In this document: positions 22,628-30,721 of the stretch, piece by piece | How positions within the stretch are numbered: the first letter of the stretch is position 1 | Layout: the number at the start of each line of letters is the position of its first letter | Origin: Nocardioides soli | GTDB lineage: Bacteria > Actinomycetota > Actinomycetes > Propionibacteriales > Nocardioidaceae | Assembly: GCF_014191495.1 (NCBI RefSeq) | Contig: NZ_JACHWR010000002.1 | Span: 186,001 to 250,000 of the forward strand | DNA length: 64,000 nucleotides | Reading direction: 5' to 3' | The notes under the pieces: generated by a model | The model's input: only the letters and a program-made list of their open reading frames with translations | Databases searched by the model: none | What the model was told of the DNA's origin: nothing | Translations under genes and position numbers: made by a program

Positions 22628-25600
22628 TCACGGCGACGGCTCGGTCCACGCCAGCTGCAGGACCTCTACGCCCCGGTCGCGGGTGATCAGCCGGCCGCGA
22701 CCGGGCGGCGCGGGCTGCGGCCGCTGGCCGCCGAGCAGCGGTCCCTCGTCGGGGCTTCCGGAGAGCAGCAGGCCGGGCATCGCCAGATCGCGCAGGGACT
22801 GGATGACCGGCTCGTACATCGCCCGGGCGGCGCCGCCGGAGCGGCGGGCGACGACGACGTGCAGGCCGACGTCGCGGGCCTGCGGCAGCAGCGGCACCAG
22901 GGCGTGCAGCGGCGAGCCCTGCTGGGTGGCGACCAGGTCGTAGTCGTCCACCAGCACGAACACCTCGGCACCGGTCCACCACGAGCGGTTGCGCAGCTGC
23001 TCGGCGGTGACGTCGGGGCCGGGGAGCCGGCCCTCGAGGTACGCCGCGAGGTCGCGCAGCGTGGGCTGCGCCTGGGTGGCGGAGGTGGGAGAGGCGAGGA
23101 GGTACTCCTTCGGCACCTCCCCGAGCAGCGAGCGCCGGTAGTCGACGACGACCAGCTGGGCGTCCGCGGGGGTGCGGGTGCGCAGCACCTCGTGGGCATA
23201 GGTCCGCAGCGCGGCGCTCTTGCCGGACCCGCCGTCGCCGAGGATCAGCAGGTGCGGCTCGGCGGGGAGGTCGAGCGCGACCGGGTCGAGGTCCTTCTCG
23301 GCCACACCGAGCAGCAGTCCGGGCCCGGGGCTCCCGGCCCGCGCGCGTACGTCGTCGAGCGAGACGAGCCCGGGCAGCAGCCGCAGCTTCGGCCCGACCG
23401 GTCCGGCCCAGGCGGCGTTCGACCGCGCGGCCAGGTCCGAGACGGCCGCGCCGAGTGTGTCGGCATCGCGGTCGCCGTCGATGCGAGGCAGCGCCGCGAG
23501 GAAGTGCAGCGGGCCCGGCAGCAGGCCGCGGCCCGGTCGTCCCGTCGGCACCAGGGCCGCGACCCTGCGGTCGATCTCGGAGTCCGTCGGGTCGCCGAGC
23601 CGCAGCTCCAGCCGGGTGCCGAGGAGGTCGCGCATCGCGGCCCGGAAGTCGGCCCACCGGGCGGCGCCCACGACGACGTGCAGCCCGTACGTCAGCCCGC
23701 GGGCCGCGAGCTGCTGGATCTCGGCCTCGAGGTCGTCGAAGTCGGCGCGCAGCGTGCTCCAGCCGTCGACGACGAGGAACACGTCGCCGTACCCGTCGTC
23801 GGTGCGCCCGGCCGCGCGCCACGAGCGGTAGGTCTCGATCGAGTCGATCCCGTGCGCGCGGAAGTGCGCCTCGCGCCGGTCGACGATGCCGCGGACCTCG
23901 GCGACGATCCGGCGTACGACGTCGGGCTCGGCGCGCGTGCCGACACCCGCGACGTGCGGCAGCCCGGCGAACGGCGCGAACGTGCCGCCGCCGAAGTCGA
24001 GCACGAGGAACTGCGACTCCTGCGGCGTCGTGGTCAGCGACAGGCCGGTGACGATCGTGCGCAGCAGGGTGCTCTTGCCGCTGCGCGGACCGCCGACGAC
24101 CGCGACGTGCCCGCCGGCGCCCGACAGGTCGACGGTGAGCGGGTCGCGGCGCTGCTCGCGCGGACGGTCGACGGTGCCGAGCGGTACGACGAGGCCGCCG
24201 CGGCGGCGCCACCGCTCGGAGACCAGGCCGAGCCCGGGGGTGGGGGCGAGGTCGGGCATCAGCCGGTCGAGCGTGTCCGGCCGGTCCAGGGGCGGCAGCC
24301 AGACCTGGTGGGCGGCCGGGCCGTGCCCGGCCAGGCGGCGCACCGCGACCGAGAGGAGCGACTCGCCGACCTCGGGTGCCGGCCGCGCGGGCTCGGGCTC
24401 GGGGCCGGCGACGTTGAGGCTCCGCACCTCCGAGATCGTGAACGGCAGGATGCCGCGCGCACGGCCGCCCTCGTCGCGCCGTACTGGCGGCACCCGGGAC
24501 CTCGGCGGACCCGAGACGTACGCCGCCGTAAACCGCAGCAGGGTCGCCGGGTCGGGCTTGAGGTAGCCGAGGCCGGGGGCGGGCGGCAGCTCGTAGGCGT
24601 CGGGGACGCCGAGCACCGCGCGCGACTCGGTGGCGCTGAAGGTGCGCAGCCCGATCCGGTAGGACAGGTGGGACTCCAGCCCACGCAGGCGCCCCTCCTC
24701 GAGCCGCTGCGAGGCGAGCAGCAGGTGCAGGCCGAGCGAGCGGCCGAGGCGGCCGATCGCGACGAAGAGGTCGGTGAACTCCGGCTTCGCCGCCAGCATC
24801 TCGGAGAACTCGTCGACGACGATGAGCAGCGACGGCAGCGGAGCCAGCCGCTCGCCGGCCGCCCGGGCCCGCTCGTAGTCGCGCACCGACGCGACGTCGC
24901 CCGCGTCGCGCAGCAACTGCTGGCGGCGCACCATCTCGCCCGAGAGCGCGTCCTGCATGCGGTCGACGAGCGTGAGCTCCTGGGCCAGGTTGGTGATCAC
25001 CGCCGAGACGTGGGGCATGGCGGTCAGGCCCGCGAACGTCGCGCCGCCCTTGAAGTCGACCAGCACCATGTTCAGCTGCTCGGGGGAGTGGGTCATCGCG
25101 AGGCCGAGCACCAGGGTGCGCAGGAGCTCCGACTTGCCCGAGCCGGTCGCGCCGATCACCAGGCCGTGCGGTCCCATGCCCTGCTGGGCGGACTCCTTGA
25201 GGTCGAGGTGCACCGGCGCGCCGTCGTCGCCGAGGCCGATCGGCACCCGCAGCCGGTCGCGCGCGGGCCGCGGTCGCCAGGCCCGGTCCGGGTCGAGGGC
25301 GCGGACGTCGCCGAGGCCGAGGTGCTCCATGAGGTCGTCGGGCGCGGCGACCTCGCCGCCCGACCCGACCACCTCGGTCGAGGGCGTGGGCAGCGGCGTC
25401 AGCCGTCGGGCGAAGGCCTCGGCGGTCGCGAGGGGGCACGCGTCGGCGCGCGCTCGGATCGGCTCCTCCTGCGGCCGCAGCGCGCGGATGGCCCGGCGGC
25501 CCTGCGCGTCGGTGCCGGTGGTCTCGTCGAACTCGATCCGCAGCCGCCTCGGGTCCGTGGGCGCGTCCCAGCGCGCGGGCAGGTCGACGAGCGTGACCCC

Positions 25601-26602
25601 ATGCAGGCCGTCGGGCGGTACGACGTGGTTGCCCGGCGGGAGCTCGCCCCCGTCGACGATGAGCAGCAGGTGCGGGGTTGTGGGCCGCTCGTCGGCGCCG
25701 AAGCGGGGACGGTCGGGCAGGTCGGCGGGCAGCAGCGCGGCCAGGTCGGCCAGCGACGTCGAGGCCATCCGCAGCGGGCCGACGGCGTCGGACCGCCGGC
25801 CGCTGTGGGCGTGGGGGAGCCACTTGACCCAGTCCCAGTGGACGAGGCTCTGCTCGGCGGCGAGGACCGCGACCGCCAGCTGCTCGGGCGCGTGGAACGC
25901 CGCCGCCGAGCAGATCAGCGACCGGGCCAGCGACCGAGCCGGCTCCGCCGGGCCGCAGACCTCGATGCGGTCGAAGGTGCGCAGGTCGATCGACGCGGGC
26001 AGGTCGGGTTGGAGCCGGTGGATCGCGAGCAGCCGGTGCAGCGCCGATGCCGAGACCGGATCGGCCTGGTCGCCCGGCGTGCTCTCGGGTGGCACCAGGG
26101 TGAGGGCGAGCGACTGCGCGCAGACGCCGTACCGCACCTCGAGGAAGCCGGGGCCGGCGCTGTCGCGCTCCCACAGCCGCGACCGCTCCGCGGCCAGCGC
26201 CGGGAGCGCCGCCGGCTCGGGGTGGCGCCAGGTGAGCGCCCGACGCTGCCGGGCCGCGGCGTCGCGGACCTGCTCGCGGACGCCCGCGAGGTAGCGGAGG
26301 TAGTCGGCGCGCGAGCCGCTCGTCCGCTGGCCGCGCTGCCTGCGTTGGCGGTCGATCTGGACGATGACGAAGCCGACCGTGGCGAAGGCGAACAGCCCCG
26401 CCGCGACGAAGGCCCGGCCGCCCTCGGTGCGGCTCATGGTCGCCACGAGCACGATCGAGCCGAGGCTGCCGAGCATCGGGATGGCATTCATCAGCACGCC
26501 TCCGGCGCCCTCAGCCGGCACGATCCGCGGCGGTGGCCGGAGCACGAGCTCGCCCGACGGCAGCTCCGGCCGGTCCGGTCTCGTCCTGCGCAGCGTCGTC
26601 AA
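22628..26602 (-). CDS. eccC: EccC, FtsK/SpoIIIE-type ATPase of type VII secretion
   Basis: A 1324-aa single-chain EccC (EccCa and EccCb fused). Two membrane spans lie near residues 37-55 and 62-82. Three ATPase modules follow: Walker A GATGSGKS (484-491) with VVDEFSEM (595-602); GGPRSGKST (837-845) with VFLVVDGW (941-948); and LGDGGSGKSA (1121-1130) with VFVLVDDYD (1214-1222). EccC is the motor that recognises WXG100 substrates through its last ATPase module. It is transcribed away from the two WXG100 genes, eccD and eccB, across a 229-bp divergent promoter region. Confidence 0.93.
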   Translation of the reverse strand: MTTLRRTRPDRPELPSGELVLRPPPRIVPAEGAGGVLMNAIPMLGSLGSIVLVATMSRTEGGRAFVAAGLFAFATVGFVIVQIDRQRRQRGQRTSGSRADYLRYLAGVREQVRDAAARQRRALTWRHPEPAALPALAAERSRLWERDSAGPGFLEVRYGVCAQSLALTLVPPESTPGDQADPVSASALHRLLAIHRLQPDLPASIDLRTFDRIEVCGPAEPARSLARSLICSAAAFHAPEQLAVAVLAAEQSLVHWDWVKWLPHAHSGRRSDAVGPLRMASTSLADLAALLPADLPDRPRFGADERPTTPHLLLIVDGGELPPGNHVVPPDGLHGVTLVDLPARWDAPTDPRRLRIEFDETTGTDAQGRRAIRALRPQEEPIRARADACPLATAEAFARRLTPLPTPSTEVVGSGGEVAAPDDLMEHLGLGDVRALDPDRAWRPRPARDRLRVPIGLGDDGAPVHLDLKESAQQGMGPHGLVIGATGSGKSELLRTLVLGLAMTHSPEQLNMVLVDFKGGATFAGLTAMPHVSAVITNLAQELTLVDRMQDALSGEMVRRQQLLRDAGDVASVRDYERARAAGERLAPLPSLLIVVDEFSEMLAAKPEFTDLFVAIGRLGRSLGLHLLLASQRLEEGRLRGLESHLSYRIGLRTFSATESRAVLGVPDAYELPPAPGLGYLKPDPATLLRFTAAYVSGPPRSRVPPVRRDEGGRARGILPFTISEVRSLNVAGPEPEPARPAPEVGESLLSVAVRRLAGHGPAAHQVWLPPLDRPDTLDRLMPDLAPTPGLGLVSERWRRRGGLVVPLGTVDRPREQRRDPLTVDLSGAGGHVAVVGGPRSGKSTLLRTIVTGLSLTTTPQESQFLVLDFGGGTFAPFAGLPHVAGVGTRAEPDVVRRIVAEVRGIVDRREAHFRAHGIDSIETYRSWRAAGRTDDGYGDVFLVVDGWSTLRADFDDLEAEIQQLAARGLTYGLHVVVGAARWADFRAAMRDLLGTRLELRLGDPTDSEIDRRVAALVPTGRPGRGLLPGPLHFLAALPRIDGDRDADTLGAAVSDLAARSNAAWAGPVGPKLRLLPGLVSLDDVRARAGSPGPGLLLGVAEKDLDPVALDLPAEPHLLILGDGGSGKSAALRTYAHEVLRTRTPADAQLVVVDYRRSLLGEVPKEYLLASPTSATQAQPTLRDLAAYLEGRLPGPDVTAEQLRNRSWWTGAEVFVLVDDYDLVATQQGSPLHALVPLLPQARDVGLHVVVARRSGGAARAMYEPVIQSLRDLAMPGLLLSGSPDEGPLLGGQRPQPAPPGRGRLITRDRGVEVLQLAWTEPSP

Positions 26603-26831
26603 CGCGCCCTCCTCTCCTGCTCCTCGGAACTACCCGCTCGGGACCGGTCCACCCCGTGATCCACAGGGGAGATTCCCTTGCCGGCCCGGGGCTGTGGAGA
26701 CGGGTTTGTGGCCCCTCGACCCGGGCAAGCGAGTCCTGTCCGGTGCGGGAACGGGCTCAGGCACCGGAGTCGGATTCGGTCTCGGGCGGCGACGCGGCCC
26801 GATGGAGCCCGGAGGAGAAGGAGTTGACGCC
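26603..26831. promoter_or_regulatory. Divergent promoter region of the ESX locus
   Basis: 229 bp between the eccC start (minus) and the first WXG100 gene (plus). It must hold both promoters. A GGAGGAGAAGGAG ribosome-binding site lies just before 26832. No confident -35/-10 boxes or operator could be picked by eye. Confidence 0.5.
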
Positions 26832-27149
26832 ATGTCGGGCGCAGCAGAGATGGGACAGGGTGAGGGCACGCTCACCAAGGCCGCGGCGCTCGTGGCCGCC
26901 GCCAAGCAGGACTTCGACGGGCTGAGCAAGGCTCTCGAGGGTCGGATCTCCAGCCTCCAGGGCAGGTGGGCCGGGGCCGGCGGCACCGCCTTCCTCGCCC
27001 TGCACCGGGCGTGGACGGACCGGCAGCGCGTGATCACCGGCGCGCTCGACGAGTTCGAGGCGTCGCTGACCGCGACGGAGAAGGACAACCTCGACACCGA
27101 CCAGGCGCAGTCCGCCGCCTACTCGACGATGGCCGGCCGGCTCGGCTGA
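26832..27149 (+). CDS. WXG100 (ESAT-6-like) protein A
   Basis: A 105-aa helical hairpin with a WAG turn near residue 52 (LQGRWAGAGGTAFLALHRAW) and two amphipathic helices. It belongs to the WXG100 family of type VII substrates, which form heterodimers. The frame is open upstream to 26364, but ATG at 26832 is preceded by an excellent GGAGGAGAAGGAG. The second WXG100 gene follows 28 bp later and is the likely partner. Confidence 0.88.
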   Translation: MSGAAEMGQGEGTLTKAAALVAAAKQDFDGLSKALEGRISSLQGRWAGAGGTAFLALHRAWTDRQRVITGALDEFEASLTATEKDNLDTDQAQSAAYSTMAGRLG

Positions 27150-27177
27150 CCGGCCCGGAACGAAGGAAGTGAGCGAG

Positions 27178-27480
27178 ATGACCCTCGACGGACTCCGCGT
27201 CCACCATGCCGGCCTCGAGACGGCCGCCCAGGACCTCGCCGACGCCGTCCAGAAGATCGACGGCCGGCTCGACCAACTCGAGGCGGAGCTGGCCCCGCTG
27301 CGCAGCGACTGGACCGGCAACGCCCAGCAGGCCTACGTCGTCGCCAAGGCCACGTGGGACACCGCGATGCAGGAGATGAAGACCCTCCTGCACGACACGA
27401 GCACGACAGTCCACCACTCGAACGCCGAGTACCAGGCCGCCGACGCCCGGGGAGCGGCGTCGTTCGGCATCCGAGGGTGA
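27178..27480 (+). CDS. WXG100 (CFP-10-like) protein B
   Basis: A 100-aa WXG100 protein with SDWTGNAQQAY (WTG turn) and a C-terminal AEYQAADARG, close to the YxxxD/E secretion-signal pattern. ATG at 27178 is preferred over the GTG at 27169 because AAGGAAG is nine bases upstream of the ATG but abuts the GTG. Its stop overlaps the eccD GTG start (GTGA). Confidence 0.88.
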   Translation: MTLDGLRVHHAGLETAAQDLADAVQKIDGRLDQLEAELAPLRSDWTGNAQQAYVVAKATWDTAMQEMKTLLHDTSTTVHHSNAEYQAADARGAASFGIRG

Positions 27481-28787
27481 GCGGCCCGGCGCTGGTGCGG
27501 GTCACGGTCGCATCGGGCACCCGGTGCGTCGACCTGGTGCTGCCCGGCGCCGTCCCCGTCGCCGAGCTGGTGCCCGAGCTGGCCCGCAGCGTCGGCCTCC
27601 TCGACCCCGGGACCGTCCACGGCGGCTACCGCCTCGTCACGGCGGGTGGCCGCCGGCTCGCCGCCGACGCCGGCCTGGTGAGTCAGGGCGTCGCGGACGG
27701 CGGCCTGCTCACGATGGCCGCGGGGGTGGACGACGAGCCGCCCCGGATCTACGACGACGTCGTCGAGGCGATGGCCGACGCGGTCGAGCGCGAGCTGACG
27801 CCCTGGCCGGCCGCCGCGGGCCGGCGTACCGCCCTCGGCGCGGCGGGGCTGTCGATGGCGCTCGGCGCCGCGGCCCTGCTGCTCCAGCCCGGGTCGCCGT
27901 TCGCCGGCATCGCCGCCGCCGTGATCGCGGCCGGGCTGGCGGCCGGCGCGATCGTGCTCTCCCGGGTCGTCCACGAGCGGGACGCCGCGGTCGTGGTCGC
28001 CTGGACCGCCGCGCTGTACGCCGCGGTGGCGGGCGTGCTGCTCGGCCAGCCCGCGATCGCCGCCTCGGCCGCCGCATTCGGCGCCGGGCTGATCTGCCTG
28101 CTGGGCCTCGGCGACGGGCGAGTGCTGGTGCTGCCGCCGGTCGTGTCCGGTGCGACCTTCCTCGCCGTCGGGCTGCTGCGCGAGGTCGCCGACGTCGGGC
28201 CTGCCGTCGTGCTGACGGTCGCGCTGGTGCTCGTCGTGATCGCCGGCAGCGCGTTCCCGTGGCTCGTCCTGGGCGCAGCGGGGACCTCCGTCGACCTGCT
28301 CCACGCCGACATCGCCGCCGAGCCTCGGCCCGTCGACGCCGATCGGGTCGCGGCCGACGCTCGGCTGGCCCACGAGATCCTGGCCGCGGTCTCGGCGAGC
28401 GTCGGCCTGCTGCTGGTGCTGATCGCGCCGTTCGCGGTGTCGCTCGGCGGCGCCGGCGCGATCCTGGTCGTGGCCTGCTGCGCCGTCGTGATGCTGCGCA
28501 CCCGGCGGCATCGCGCCGAGGCGGAGGTCATCGTCGGGCTCGGCGCGGGTCTCCTCGGCCTGCTCTCCGCCGCGGTCGCGGCGCTCTGGCTCGAGCCCGA
28601 CTGGCGACCCGCGGTCGCGGTGCTGCTGGTCGTGAGCGGTGCCGTCCTGCTGCCGCAGGGGCTGGTCCGGCGTACGCCGTCGGTACGCCGCGGCCGGCTC
28701 AGCGACCTCGCCGAGAGCGTCGGGCTCGCGGCCCTGCTGCCGCTGCTCGTCGTCGCCACCGGCGTCCTCTCCGCGATCCGCGGCTGA
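27477..28787 (+). CDS. eccD: EccD, multispanning membrane channel component of type VII secretion
   Basis: A 436-aa protein. The first ~85 residues have a ubiquitin-like (YukD) fold pattern (VRVTVASGTRCVDLVLPGAVPVAELVPEL), followed by about 11 hydrophobic spans from residue ~120 to the end. EccD dimers form the inner-membrane vestibule of the ESX complex. The GTG start at 27477 overlaps the preceding stop, and the end overlaps eccB by one base (TGATG). The open frame upstream of 27477 is a shadow. Confidence 0.9.
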   Translation: MSGPALVRVTVASGTRCVDLVLPGAVPVAELVPELARSVGLLDPGTVHGGYRLVTAGGRRLAADAGLVSQGVADGGLLTMAAGVDDEPPRIYDDVVEAMADAVERELTPWPAAAGRRTALGAAGLSMALGAAALLLQPGSPFAGIAAAVIAAGLAAGAIVLSRVVHERDAAVVVAWTAALYAAVAGVLLGQPAIAASAAAFGAGLICLLGLGDGRVLVLPPVVSGATFLAVGLLREVADVGPAVVLTVALVLVVIAGSAFPWLVLGAAGTSVDLLHADIAAEPRPVDADRVAADARLAHEILAAVSASVGLLLVLIAPFAVSLGGAGAILVVACCAVVMLRTRRHRAEAEVIVGLGAGLLGLLSAAVAALWLEPDWRPAVAVLLVVSGAVLLPQGLVRRTPSVRRGRLSDLAESVGLAALLPLLVVATGVLSAIRG

Positions 28788-30235
28788 TGGCCACCAGGAA
28801 GGAGCTCGTCGAGGCCTTCTCCTTCGGCCGCCGGCGCCTGGTCACCGCGTTCCTGTCCGGTGCCCCGGGCGCACGGGAGGCCGAGCCGGCGCGACCGGGC
28901 CGATCGATCGTCGGGGGCGCGGTGCTGGCGGTGCTCGTCGCCGCGGGCGTCGCGATCGCCGGCGTGCTCGCACCGGCCGCGCCCGACAACTGGATGCGCC
29001 GGGGCCTGGTCGTCTCGAAGGACACCGGTGCGGCGTACGTCGTCGTCGGCGACGACCCTGAGTTGCGGCCGGTCGTCAACGCCACCAGCGCCAGGCTGAT
29101 CCTCGACGGCGACGCCGAGCCGACGCTCGTCGAGCAGGAAGCCATCGACGAGCAACGCATCGGCGACGACCTCGGCATCGTCGACGCACCGGCGAGCCTG
29201 CCGGCGCCGGACCGGCTGGTCGACAGCGGCTGGACGGCCTGCACGGCCGCCGGCGCCGGCATCAGGCTGCGGATCGCCGAACGACCCGACCTGCTGCCCG
29301 CCGGGGCGCGGGGCGTGACCGTCAGCAACGGCGGCGAGCTCTTCGTCGTGGTGCCGAGCGACGAGCTCTCCGGCGGCGGTGCGGTGCTGCTCCCGATGGG
29401 CGCACCGGGCGACCAGACCGACAACCTGCTGGCGGCCCTCGGCCTCCAGACCACCGCTGCCGCGATCCCGGTCGACCGGGCCTGGATCGACCTCTTCCCG
29501 GTCGGCGCTCCGCTGGACTGGCGGAGCTTCGGGCTCACCGGCTACGGCTCGACTCCCGAGTACGCGGCCGGCGCGATCGGCGCCCATGAGATCGGCGACC
29601 TGCTGATGACCGGCGAGGAGCGGCTGCTGCTGACCGAGAGCGGCCCCGTGGCGCTGACCGAGTTCGCGGCGACCGTCTACCGCAACGTGGTCGCCCCCGA
29701 CGACCGGGTGGTCGCGCCCGAGGTGGTCGACACGGCGCCCCGGGTGCCGCGCGGCGACGCGGTGCTCGAGGGCGCCGGTTGGCCGGCCACCGTGCCGGAC
29801 GCCGCCGTCGACGAGCCGTGCGCCGAGCTGGTGGCCGAGGCCGGTGCCGTCCCGGCGGTGCGGCTGGGCAGCCCGGGTGCGTCCGCCGGCGCCGCCGACG
29901 TGCTCGCGGGTGAGCGAGACGTGGACGTGGTGCCGGGCCGCGGCGCCCACGTGCTCTCCGGAGGCTGGACCGACCCCGACCGAGGTGCGCCGTACCTCGT
30001 CGACGCCCAGGGCCGGGCGAACCGGCTGGTCGGCGACGACGCCGCGGCCGCGCTCGGCTACGGCGACCACCGGGCGGTCGTCGTACCGGAGACCTGGCTG
30101 CGGCTCCTCGGGTGCGGCGTCACGCTGTCGCGCGAGGCCGCGCTCTCGCCGCCTGAGGATGAAGCCGGGTCGTCCGTCTCAGGAGGGTGTGGAGACCGTC
30201 CTGAGGCGGACGACGCGGCTACCTGGCGGAGGTAG
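28787..30235 (+). CDS. eccB: EccB, periplasmic/membrane component of type VII secretion
   Basis: A 482-aa protein: a cytosolic start MATRKELVEAFSFGRRRLVTAFLSG (the usual EccB N-terminus), one membrane span at about 40-62, then a large extracytoplasmic domain with Cys pairs (WTACTAAG; EPCAEL; GCGVTLS). It closes the plus-strand ESX operon. No mycosin protease or EccE gene follows, which is unusual. The last codons and the stop (30233-30235) run into the 3' end of an antisense tRNA-Ser gene. Confidence 0.92.
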   Translation: MATRKELVEAFSFGRRRLVTAFLSGAPGAREAEPARPGRSIVGGAVLAVLVAAGVAIAGVLAPAAPDNWMRRGLVVSKDTGAAYVVVGDDPELRPVVNATSARLILDGDAEPTLVEQEAIDEQRIGDDLGIVDAPASLPAPDRLVDSGWTACTAAGAGIRLRIAERPDLLPAGARGVTVSNGGELFVVVPSDELSGGGAVLLPMGAPGDQTDNLLAALGLQTTAAAIPVDRAWIDLFPVGAPLDWRSFGLTGYGSTPEYAAGAIGAHEIGDLLMTGEERLLLTESGPVALTEFAATVYRNVVAPDDRVVAPEVVDTAPRVPRGDAVLEGAGWPATVPDAAVDEPCAELVAEAGAVPAVRLGSPGASAGAADVLAGERDVDVVPGRGAHVLSGGWTDPDRGAPYLVDAQGRANRLVGDDAAAALGYGDHRAVVVPETWLRLLGCGVTLSREAALSPPEDEAGSSVSGGCGDRPEADDAATWRR

Positions 30236-30313
30236 GGGGATTCGAACCCCCGAGGGCGTTAACCCAACCCGCTTTCCAAGCGAGCGCCATAGGCCACTAG
30301 GCGATACCTCCGC
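30225..30313 (-). tRNA. tRNA-Ser (anticodon GGA)
   Basis: The minus strand folds into a class II tRNA: acceptor GCGGAGG/CCTCCGC, D-arm with TAGTGGCCTAT, anticodon loop CTTGGAAAG giving GGA, a long variable arm (GGGTTGGGTTAACGCCC) and T-arm GGGGGTTCGAATCCCCC. CCA is not encoded. Its 3' end overlaps the last bases of eccB by about 11 nt on the opposite strand. Confidence 0.95.
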
Positions 30314-30401
30314 GGAGGAGGCTACCGGGCGCCGTACGACGCCGCGAAATCGACCGGTCCGTGGTCGGGTCGGTGTGTCGGCCGCTCGGAGGAGGCCCGT
30401 C

Positions 30402-30431
30402 TTGGAGCGCTGCCGGGGGCTCACCTACACT
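30402..30431 (+). promoter_or_regulatory. Candidate promoter of the SRP RNA gene
   Basis: TTGGAG (30402-30407) and TACACT (30426-30431) are separated by 18 bp, close to the sigma-70-type consensus, and stand directly in front of the SRP RNA. Confidence 0.5.
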
Positions 30432-30432
30432 C

Positions 30433-30527
30433 GGGGCCAACCCCCCGTGTGGCGGCATCTTGCCCAACTCCCCCAGGGCCGGAAGGCAGCAAGGGTAAGC
30501 GAGCTCTGTCGGGTGCGCGGGGGGCCT
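30433..30527 (+). ncRNA. ffs: Signal recognition particle RNA (4.5S type)
   Basis: It contains the conserved apical hairpin of bacterial small SRP RNA: CCCCAGGGCCGGAAGGCAGC, then AAGGGTAAGC and the closing GCGGGGGGCC that pairs with GGGGCCAACCCCCC at the 5' end. A short T-run (30527-30530) follows. It lies just upstream of dnaX, its usual place in actinobacteria. Ends are approximate. Confidence 0.93.
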
Positions 30528-30584
30528 TTTCACGTCCCGTTGCCTGAGCCTGCCAGGGCGTCGACCCGGCCGCGGCTCACGCAT

Positions 30585-30654
30585 GTAACGCCGGGTTATC
30601 TGCTGTTCCCACCATGTTGCAGCACGGTGGGAACAGCGGATAACCCGGCGTTAC
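30585..30654 (+). terminator. 29-bp inverted repeat between SRP RNA and dnaX
   Basis: Arms 30585-30613 and 30626-30654 match over 28 of 29 bases, with a 12-nt loop. There is no T-run. Its length is well beyond a normal intrinsic terminator and fits the family of long palindromes in this genome. It separates two genes on the same strand. Confidence 0.7.
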
Positions 30655-30721
30655 AGCGGAGACGGCAACCCGCTTCCCCCGCCCGCTACCGGCTGTCGGT
30701 GCCGCTGGTTAGGGTTCATGC

